The translations under genes and the position numbers were made by a program. Below, in pieces: positions 1 to 5,457 of a stretch of 5,845 nt of DNA; positions within the stretch are counted from its first letter, which is position 1; the number at the start of each line of letters is the position of its first letter. Below the pieces are notes generated by a model. The model did not search any database. It saw only the letters and a program-made list of their open reading frames with translations, and had not been told where the DNA came from. Origin of the DNA: CAYQTE01 sp964420285 (GTDB lineage Bacteria > Planctomycetota > Phycisphaerae > Tepidisphaerales > Tepidisphaeraceae); the NCBI GenBank assembly GCA_964420285.1, contig CAYQTE010000143.1, positions 1-5,845 on the forward strand. The letters are read 5' to 3'.

Positions 1-30
1 CGGTCCGATACAATGAGCAACTGTGAATAA
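1..30 (+). CDS. Possible 3' end of an upstream gene (partial)
   Basis: The first reading frame is open from the window edge and ends in TAA at 28-30, giving the tail RSDTMSNCE. If real, it overlaps the GTG start of the next gene (23) by 8 bp, which is the same tight packing seen between the later genes. That suggests the operon continues to the left. Nine codons are too few to identify a product, and an open frame this short occurs easily by chance, so this is a weak call based on context only. Confidence 0.3.
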   Translation, partial: RSDTMSNCE

Positions 31-805
31 GCAGCCGGGACATTCTTCTGCGCGCGGGGTTTCGATCGGGCCGCCGGGCGAGGTGGCGGTTTGGATCGAC
101 TTTGATCGGACGATCACCCGCCGCGACGTATTGGACGATCTCATCGAGAAATACGCCGTTGATAAGTCGTGGCTGGAGGTCGAGCGGCTGTGGCAGTCGG
201 GGCAGATCGGGTCCAGCGAGTGTCTGCGCCAGGAATTCGCCCTGATCCGCATCGATGATGATCCGCTGCATCGGTTCCTCGATCATGTTGCCATCGATCC
301 GGGGTTCGTGCGGCTGGTCGAATTGCTTTCGGCCCATCGCGTGCCGGCCACCATCGTCAGCGATGGGATCGACTGGTTCATCGAACGCGTCCTGCGGCGT
401 GTGGGCGTGAACAATATCCCCGTGCGGGCCAATACCCTCAGCCGACAGGGCCAGGCGATGGCGTTGCTCTGCCCGCATCACGATCCGGCCTGCGTCACCG
501 CCGCCGCACATTGCAAATGCTCGTCGATCCGCACCCTTGGCGACGGCAAGCGACGTTCAATCTACATCGGCGACGGCCGCAGCGACCTGTGCCCGGCCCG
601 GTCGTGCGATGTGGTCTTCGCCAAGCTGACGCTGGCCCAACTCATGACGGCGGAGGGTCGGCCGTTCATTCCGTTTACGACGCTGAACGATGTGGCCGAT
701 GCGCTGGGCGCCGCATGGGCAACGGCCGGCGCGTCGGGCGTGGTTCAGGTCACATTGCCCGCCGCAGCGCCGCCGCGTCGCGCGCCGGCGGCGGCACGGG
801 GTTGA
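23..805 (+). CDS. HAD-superfamily phosphatase, MtnX/SerB-like (HAD-IB type)
   Basis: Predicted soluble cytoplasmic phosphomonoesterase of 260 residues. All four HAD motifs are visible. Motif I is DFDRT at residues 26-30, with D26 the expected nucleophile and D28 the general acid/base. Motif II is the Ser of IVSDG (S113). Motif III is K165, next to cysteines as in MtnX-type proteins. Motif IV is YIGDGRSD (181-188), with D184 and D188 as Mg ligands. The order and the VVFAK stretch after motif IV resemble the methionine-salvage phosphatase MtnX and phosphoserine-phosphatase-like proteins. A Cys/His-rich stretch (C150, H152, H153, C157, H163, C164, C166) precedes and includes motif III. Residues 236-260 form an Ala/Pro/Arg-rich tail outside the fold. 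The GTG start at 23 overlaps a possible upstream stop; GTG at 83 is an alternative that would begin just before motif I. No other methionine-salvage gene is adjacent, so the substrate is unknown. The family call is firm and the substrate is not. Confidence 0.85.
   Translation: MNKQPGHSSARGVSIGPPGEVAVWIDFDRTITRRDVLDDLIEKYAVDKSWLEVERLWQSGQIGSSECLRQEFALIRIDDDPLHRFLDHVAIDPGFVRLVELLSAHRVPATIVSDGIDWFIERVLRRVGVNNIPVRANTLSRQGQAMALLCPHHDPACVTAAAHCKCSSIRTLGDGKRRSIYIGDGRSDLCPARSCDVVFAKLTLAQLMTAEGRPFIPFTTLNDVADALGAAWATAGASGVVQVTLPAAAPPRRAPAAARG
769..795 (+). repeat. GC-rich inverted repeat (8 bp stem) ahead of the M20 gene start
   Basis: Bases 769-776 (GCCGCCGC) pair perfectly with 788-795 (GCGGCGGC) around an 11-base loop. 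The stem lies in the last codons of the phosphatase gene, encoding its Ala/Pro/Arg tail. It ends only 14 bases before the ATG at 810, just upstream of the G-rich stretch (798-801) that may serve as ribosome binding site. It could influence coupling of translation between the two genes, or could simply reflect GCC/GCG-rich low-complexity coding sequence. There is no T tract, so it is not a typical intrinsic terminator. Confidence 0.3.
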
Positions 806-809
806 GTCC

Positions 810-2132
810 ATGTCATCCGACATCGCCCACCGTGGCTGGCTCGATCCGGCGTTCCAGCGGCTTCTCCAACAGATCGACTCGCTTGAGCCATTGTTCAAAT
901 CGCTCCTGCAAAAGCTGATCAGCTTCAGAAGCACCAGCGGTCATGAAGGAATGCTGGTGCGGTTTGTCGCGGAATGGGCGCAGGCGGCCGGTTTCGATAT
1001 CGACATCTGGCAGGCTGACGACGCCGCTCTGGCCGCGAAATATCCGATGGCCAACGTGCGGCATTTGCCCCTGGCCAGCCGGGCGACGCTGGTGATTCGA
1101 TCGCCCGGCGGCGGGCGCGGGCGCAGCCTGCTCTTTAACGCCCATTCCGATGTCGTGCCGGTTCCGGATGCCGCACTGTGGCGCGACGGGCCGTGGTCAG
1201 GGACATTTCGCGACGGCCGCATCTATGGCCGGGGCGCGTGCGACGATCTGGGTCCGCTGGTCTGCGGGCTGTGGGCGATGACGGCCATCGCCAGATCGCT
1301 GGGACGACTGCCGGGCGATCTGGCTCTGGAACTTGTCCCGGGCGAAGAGGATTGCGTGGCCCTGGGCACGCTGAGCAGCCTGGCCCGCGGTCATGTCGCC
1401 GATGCGTCGATCGTGCTTGAGCCCACCGAAGGCCAGCCGCGTTGCGCATCGCGCGGGGGATATCGGTTTGAGATCGTCGCGCGCGGAAAGGCCGTGCATG
1501 GCACGGTGAAATGGCTCGGCCGGGACGCCATCCAGACGATGCGGGCGATTCTCGATGTGCTGGCCGATCTGGAGCGTGACTGGAACGATCGCGGCGCGGA
1601 TGTGCTGTTCGCGAGATATCCGATCATGCGGCCGATCTCGGTCGATCGGGTGGACGGCGGCTCGTGGCAGGGGATGGTGGCGGATCGGTGCGTCTGTGCG
1701 GGATATCTGGAACTGCTCAGCGGCGACGATCCGGACACATGGCGGCGGCAGTTTGTCAATGAGGTGAAATCGCGACTGGCGGCCAGGGGCGTTGCGGCCG
1801 GAGAGGTTGAAGTCGATACATTAGAGCAATACGATGGACATTCCACGCCGGGCGGACATGAGTTGTGCCGCACGGCCGAGGCGGTCATGATGGCGCCGGC
1901 CCGGCGAGCGGATTGGCCCGCATGGAGCGGCTGGGCGGCGTTTAACTCCGGCTGCGAAGCGGGTTTACGTCCGCGACTGTGTGGAACCCCGACACTGGTC
2001 TGGGGGCCCGGCAGTCTGGATCAGGCCCACGCGGCCGATGAATTTGTCGATTGGCCGCAGGTTCTCGCCACCGCCGCCGACATGGCCGCCGCCGCCGTCC
2101 TTTGGTGTTCCGGCCGGAATGAGTCTGTATGA
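810..2132 (+). CDS. M20-family zinc metallohydrolase (ArgE/DapE/carboxypeptidase type)
   Basis: Predicted cytoplasmic di-zinc amidohydrolase of 440 residues, the usual size for M20 deacylases and peptidases. No signal peptide is visible. The metal-site series is complete in order: H112 and D114 in FNAHSDVVP, bridging D145 in GRGACDDLGP, catalytic E179 with ligand E180 in VPGEED, E204 in LEPTE, and H407 in QAHAADE. H230 in KAVHGT sits where the dimerisation (lid) domain supplies its conserved His. Family members remove acyl groups from amino acids (ArgE, DapE) or cleave dipeptides. The motifs do not settle which, and the longer N-terminus and RGACDDLGP motif lean toward the carboxypeptidase/dipeptidase branch. 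The Lys often found two residues after the bridging Asp (DxK) is replaced by L147. ATG at 810 is chosen because it lies 4 bp after the phosphatase stop; the frame is open back to 690, but that part is arginine-rich and overlaps the phosphatase. The stop overlaps the next start as ATGA. Confidence 0.9.
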   Translation: MSSDIAHRGWLDPAFQRLLQQIDSLEPLFKSLLQKLISFRSTSGHEGMLVRFVAEWAQAAGFDIDIWQADDAALAAKYPMANVRHLPLASRATLVIRSPGGGRGRSLLFNAHSDVVPVPDAALWRDGPWSGTFRDGRIYGRGACDDLGPLVCGLWAMTAIARSLGRLPGDLALELVPGEEDCVALGTLSSLARGHVADASIVLEPTEGQPRCASRGGYRFEIVARGKAVHGTVKWLGRDAIQTMRAILDVLADLERDWNDRGADVLFARYPIMRPISVDRVDGGSWQGMVADRCVCAGYLELLSGDDPDTWRRQFVNEVKSRLAARGVAAGEVEVDTLEQYDGHSTPGGHELCRTAEAVMMAPARRADWPAWSGWAAFNSGCEAGLRPRLCGTPTLVWGPGSLDQAHAADEFVDWPQVLATAADMAAAAVLWCSGRNESV

Positions 2133-3493
2133 GTCAAACTTCAGCCGAAGCGCATACCGCATTGGGTTTTGATCCGCATCATACGCAGGCATCGCACGAC
2201 TGGTTTGAGCGCGCCAAGCGCGTGCTGGCCGGCGGCATCAGTTCCAGCGCCCGCGCCAGCACCACCGGCGATCTGCCCTATCCGCTGTATATCACCCGCG
2301 GTGATGGCCCATACATCTGGGACGCCGACGGCAACCAGTTTGTCGATCTGCTGCTCTCCTACGGCAGCGCGATCCTCGGCCATGCCGATGCGGGATTGTG
2401 CGATGCCGTCTCGCATCAACTGCGACTGGGGACGATGTACGGCACGTGTAACACCGTCGAAGTCGAACTGGCCGAGCAGATCTGCCGCATGTATCCCGGC
2501 GCCCAGCTTGTGCGCTATTCCAACAGCGGCTCGGAAGCCATCATGGGCGCGGTGCGAGCGGCGCGCGGATTCACGGGCAAATCGAAAATTCTCAAGTTTG
2601 AAGGGCATTATCACGGCTGGGTTGATGTGCTGGCGGTGAGCAACCGGCCGGCCCCGTCAGAATCCGGGCCGCTGAATGCTCCGCTGAGCCAGGCACATTC
2701 GCGAGGGATGCCAAGCGGCGTGGTCGATGATGTGATCATCTGCCCGTGGAACAGCCCGGAGATATTGAAGGACATTCTGGATCGCCACGACGGGCAGATC
2801 GCCGCCATTATCGCCGAGCCGATCGTCGCCAACAACGCCTGCATCATGCCGCGCGATGGGTATCTCGCGTTTCTGCGCGAGCAATGCACAAAGCGCGGAA
2901 TCCTGCTCATATTCGACGAAATCGTGACCGGATTCCGCATTCACAGCGGCGGGGCGGCGGGGCTTTTTGGCGTCGTGCCCGACCTGGCCGTCTTCAGCAA
3001 GGCCATCGGCGGCGGATTGCCCATCAGCGCCTTTGCCGGCAGCAAACCCGTCATGGACCCGGTGGCCGCCAACACCGTCAAGCACGGCGGCACCTATAAC
3101 GGCAATCCCCTGTGCGCCGCCTCGGCGCTATACACATTGCGGAAGCTCAACGACCCGGCCGTGCAGAAGCGGATCAGCGAAAGCGGGCAGGCGATCAAGG
3201 AGGCGGTCCGCCGCAGCGCTCAAGATCGCCATATCGGCTGCATCGTGCAGGGGCCGGGTTCGATGTTCCAGGTTGTCTTCACCGACGATCCGCGGCCACT
3301 GTCGCATTACCGCGATCTGGCTCGAGCGGACGTGAAGAAATTCGCCGCGTTCCGCCAGTCGCTTTTGGAGCACGGCGTGTTCATCAATTCATCGGGGCTG
3401 GCGTGCTGGTTCATTTCCGCCGCGCACGGGCCGGACCAGGTTTTGGCCGCCCAAACCGCCATCGACGCCGCCATGGATACCATCAAGAACTGA
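2129..3493 (+). CDS. Class III PLP-dependent aminotransferase, glutamate-1-semialdehyde aminomutase-like
   Basis: A 454-residue fold-type I PLP enzyme, expected to be a cytoplasmic dimer transferring an amino group to or within an aldehyde or keto substrate. Visible landmarks are the SNSGSEA phosphate-binding loop (131-137), EGHYHGW (158-164), cofactor-ring Asp D263 in IFDEIVTGFR, Schiff-base lysine K291 in FSKAIGGGLP, and T322 in GGTYNGNP, which contacts the phosphate of the partner subunit. The N-terminal VLAGGISSSAR segment (32-42) and overall layout resemble HemL. Several stretches differ from typical HemL, for example GGTYNGNP where HemL has AGTLSGNP, and SAFAG where HemL has GAFGG. The enzyme is therefore more likely a specialised HemL-like aminotransferase or aminomutase than the tetrapyrrole enzyme, and no tetrapyrrole gene is adjacent. 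Its ATG overlaps the M20 stop as ATGA, indicating translational coupling. The family is certain and the substrate unknown. Confidence 0.9.
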   Translation: MSQTSAEAHTALGFDPHHTQASHDWFERAKRVLAGGISSSARASTTGDLPYPLYITRGDGPYIWDADGNQFVDLLLSYGSAILGHADAGLCDAVSHQLRLGTMYGTCNTVEVELAEQICRMYPGAQLVRYSNSGSEAIMGAVRAARGFTGKSKILKFEGHYHGWVDVLAVSNRPAPSESGPLNAPLSQAHSRGMPSGVVDDVIICPWNSPEILKDILDRHDGQIAAIIAEPIVANNACIMPRDGYLAFLREQCTKRGILLIFDEIVTGFRIHSGGAAGLFGVVPDLAVFSKAIGGGLPISAFAGSKPVMDPVAANTVKHGGTYNGNPLCAASALYTLRKLNDPAVQKRISESGQAIKEAVRRSAQDRHIGCIVQGPGSMFQVVFTDDPRPLSHYRDLARADVKKFAAFRQSLLEHGVFINSSGLACWFISAAHGPDQVLAAQTAIDAAMDTIKN

Positions 3494-3506
3494 ACCAGAA
3501 AGGCCC

Positions 3507-4847
3507 ATGCTCGGAGATATCGCCGACAGGTTTGGCCGCTTGCTCTCGCCATCGGCCCTGCACGCCCTCTATAAGCACACGCCGCGTCCGATGCTCGAGT
3601 CGCTGAGCCGGACGCAGTTTCGGCGCACAGTGAGGTGGGCCGGGCGTCGCTCCAGTTTCTATAAGCAGGCCTTCGCGCAGCGGGGGATCCGCGCCGCCGA
3701 CGTGCGCCTGCCCGCGGACCTGGGCGATTTCTTCACCACTCCGGAGGATGTGGCCCTGCGCGCCGAGGATTTCATCTGCCGGCCGCCGAATATCGTCTTC
3801 GAATCGTCCGGCACCACCGGGCGAAACAAGCGGGTCTACTATTCCAAGGACGAACTGGAGAGCATGGGCGCCGTCGAGGCGGTGGGCCTGCGTATGGTGG
3901 GGGCCCGGCCGGATGACCGCATCGCCAACGCCTTCGATTTTTCGATCTGGATTCCCGGCATGACGGGCCATTACGGGCTGATGGCGGCGGGGAATTTTTG
4001 CATGGCGTTTGGAAAAGTCGATCCCGTCGAGGTGTACCGGCGGCTGGTTCCCTACAACTTCACGATCGTCCTGGGCGAGCCGACCTGGCTGATCCGCCTG
4101 ACCGAACTGGCCGAGCGCGACGGCGGGGGCAAGCTGCGGATGCTGATCGGCGGCGCCGAGGAAATGCCCGCCGACGCCATCCCCTGGATGGAAAAAGTCT
4201 GGGGCGGCGCTTTGGTCCGCATGTGCTACGGAAGTGTGGAGCAGGGCAGCGCACTGGGCTTCCAGCCCTGCCGCGAATTTGATGGATATCACGTCGATGA
4301 TCTCAGCTTCATGCCGGAGATCGTCGATCCCGACGAGAATGGCTACGGCGAACTGGTCTTCACCACGCTCGTCCGCCGCACCATGCCGCTGATTCGCTAT
4401 CGCACCCGCGACGTGACGCGGTTTATTCCCGGCCCTTGCCCGTGCGGATCGGCCGCCCCGCGCATCGAAAAAATCCGCGGCCGGCGCGATGAACTGGTCG
4501 TGGCCAGCGGCGGGAACCTGTATCCGCTGATGTTTGAGAACATCCTGCGTCCCGTCGCCGGATTGACGCACGATTTCCAGATTGTTTTCCGTCTCGCGGG
4601 CGTGCGCGAGATTCTGGAAATCCACGTTGAGACCACCCGCAGCGATCCCGAGACGCTGATGGACCAGATCAAGGCCTCGGCGACGGATCAGTATCCCGAC
4701 CTGATGAAGAACCTGGCCCTGGGAATTTTCGAGATGCGCCTGGTCACGCACGCCCCGGAAACCATCCGCGGCGGGCGCAAGATCAAACGAATGGTCGATC
4801 TGCGGTATGCGCCGCCAACGCCGGCCGACTCCGTGCCTGCGGCGTAG
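3507..4847 (+). CDS. PaaK/CapK-like adenylate-forming ligase (phenylacetate-CoA ligase family)
   Basis: A 446-residue acyl-adenylate-forming enzyme, close to the usual PaaK length. It is expected to activate a carboxylic acid with ATP and pass it to CoA or another acceptor. The nucleotide-binding loop is ESSGTTGRNKRV (99-110). The adenine-site motif is YGSVEQG (241-247). GELVFTTL and PLIRYRTRDVTRF (281-306) match the family core. CPCG (311-314) followed by PRIEKIRGRRDE (318-329) is the typical PaaK-family hinge region. The C-terminal domain carries GGRKIKRMVD (422-431), where K425 or K427 would be the catalytic lysine. After the hinge the protein reads ASGGNLYP rather than the RGVNVFP typical of PaaK itself, which argues against phenylacetate as substrate. 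No other phenylacetate-catabolism gene is present. The start lies 13 bp after the aminotransferase stop, with AGAAAGG (3497-3503) only 3 bases before the ATG. This is the last gene of the operon visible here. Confidence 0.88.
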   Translation: MLGDIADRFGRLLSPSALHALYKHTPRPMLESLSRTQFRRTVRWAGRRSSFYKQAFAQRGIRAADVRLPADLGDFFTTPEDVALRAEDFICRPPNIVFESSGTTGRNKRVYYSKDELESMGAVEAVGLRMVGARPDDRIANAFDFSIWIPGMTGHYGLMAAGNFCMAFGKVDPVEVYRRLVPYNFTIVLGEPTWLIRLTELAERDGGGKLRMLIGGAEEMPADAIPWMEKVWGGALVRMCYGSVEQGSALGFQPCREFDGYHVDDLSFMPEIVDPDENGYGELVFTTLVRRTMPLIRYRTRDVTRFIPGPCPCGSAAPRIEKIRGRRDELVVASGGNLYPLMFENILRPVAGLTHDFQIVFRLAGVREILEIHVETTRSDPETLMDQIKASATDQYPDLMKNLALGIFEMRLVTHAPETIRGGRKIKRMVDLRYAPPTPADSVPAA

Positions 4848-4902
4848 ACGAGGCGGCTGGCGGGACTATTTCACGCAGCCTTGGACTGTTGCTCAGGCCG
4901 GG

Positions 4903-4918
4903 AAGGCGCAAAGGCGCA
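4903..4918 (+). repeat. Tandem AAGGCGCA repeat in the intergenic spacer
   Basis: Two perfect adjacent copies of AAGGCGCA occupy 4903-4910 and 4911-4918, followed directly by GAGGG. The 82 bp spacer around it (4848-4929) shows no convincing hairpin terminator and no promoter I can defend. GCGCAAAG-type strings like this resemble dispersed intergenic repeats I recall from several bacterial genomes, but copy number cannot be judged from one locus. Confidence 0.55.
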
Positions 4919-4923
4919 GAGGG
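4918..4923 (+). promoter_or_regulatory. Shine-Dalgarno sequence setting the GTG start at 4930
   Basis: AGAGGG ends 6 bases before GTG at 4930, good spacing for ribosome binding. It is the best ribosome-binding sequence visible in the window and the main reason for choosing the GTG start over the ATG at 4807. It abuts the AAGGCGCA tandem repeat and shares its last base. Confidence 0.55.
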
Positions 4924-4929
4924 AAACCT

Positions 4930-5457
4930 GTGGAAGCCGAACCCTCAAAAGCTGGGACGAATCACGGCGGCGGGAGCGATCATTCGAATCGGCCGGCGGG
5001 GGCGGTGTTGCTGCGGCTGATCGGTGTGTTCAAGCTGGCCAAGGCGGCCGTCTTGCTATGCGGGGGGATCGCCGCGGTGGCGTTTTCGCCGGCCGAGCTT
5101 GGGACCCGCGTGGCTGAATGGGTTCGGGATTTTCATCTCGATCCGGGCGCGGCGTACGTTCGCGATGCCCTGGCCCATCTCACCGGCGTGCCGGCCAGGC
5201 GACTGCACGAACTGGGCGTGGCGATGTTCATCTACAGCTCCCTGTTCCTGACCGAGGGCATCGGGCTTCTGTGTCTTCAACACTGGGCGGAATGGGTGGC
5301 GCTGATCAGCACCGCCGGGCTGATTCCGATCGAGATTTACGAACTCTTCAAGCGGCTGACGATCGTGCGCGGCGGCATTCTGGCAATCAACGTCGCGGTG
5401 GTGGCGTATCTTCTGGCCCGGCTGGTGCGACGCCGCGTCAATCCCAATGAAACGTGA
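4930..5457 (+). CDS. DUF2127-type small integral membrane protein
   Basis: A predicted inner-membrane protein of 175 residues with no known biochemical role. The layout matches DUF2127: a first hydrophobic helix with RLIGVFKLAKA (about residues 27-52), a loop with FHLDPG (68-73), a second helix with MFIYSSLFLTEGIGLL (about 99-114), then HWAEWVALISTAGLIPIEIYEL (about 118-139) and a last helix (about 148-164) ending in a basic tail, LVRRRVN. The segments EGIGLL, WAEW and IPIEIYEL are the family signature as I know it. The first 25 residues are hydrophilic and Gly/Asn-rich. GTG at 4930 is chosen for its Shine-Dalgarno sequence. The frame is open back to 4807, but that part is arginine-rich, overlaps the ligase gene and does not look like protein. 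GTG at 5005, just before the first helix, is a possible shorter start. The 3' end overlaps the convergent OsmC gene by 20 bp. Confidence 0.78.
   Translation: MEAEPSKAGTNHGGGSDHSNRPAGAVLLRLIGVFKLAKAAVLLCGGIAAVAFSPAELGTRVAEWVRDFHLDPGAAYVRDALAHLTGVPARRLHELGVAMFIYSSLFLTEGIGLLCLQHWAEWVALISTAGLIPIEIYELFKRLTIVRGGILAINVAVVAYLLARLVRRRVNPNET

Noticed and set aside
23..805. Naming the phosphatase mtnX or serB.
   Set aside because: HAD motifs support the class but not a substrate, and no methionine-salvage or serine-biosynthesis genes are nearby.
690..809. N-terminal extension of the M20 gene, giving a 480-residue protein.
   Set aside because: The extra 40 residues are arginine- and proline-rich, overlap the phosphatase gene by more than 100 bp and do not fit the family. 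The ATG at 810, right after the upstream stop, is better.
1391..1888. Minus-strand open frame of 165 codons inside the M20 gene.
   Set aside because: Ser/Arg/Thr-rich shadow frame with no family motif, opposite a well-supported enzyme.
2129..3493. Naming the aminotransferase hemL.
   Set aside because: Resemblance is at the family level; several conserved HemL stretches differ and no tetrapyrrole genes are adjacent.
3483..4751. Long open frame on the minus strand (422 codons) opposite the ligase gene.
   Set aside because: It lies wholly opposite a gene with clear family motifs, has no recognisable domain, and is rich in His, Gln, Gly and Arg. Such antisense frames are common in GC-rich DNA.
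4876..4897. Possible weak hairpin (GCCT/AGGC) after the ligase gene as a terminator.
   Set aside because: Only four base pairs around a 14-base loop, with no T tract. It does not qualify as a terminator.
4807..4929. N-terminal extension of the DUF2127 gene to ATG 4807.
   Set aside because: It overlaps the ligase gene, starts with an arginine-rich run and translates the repeat. GTG at 4930 with AGAGGG upstream is better supported.
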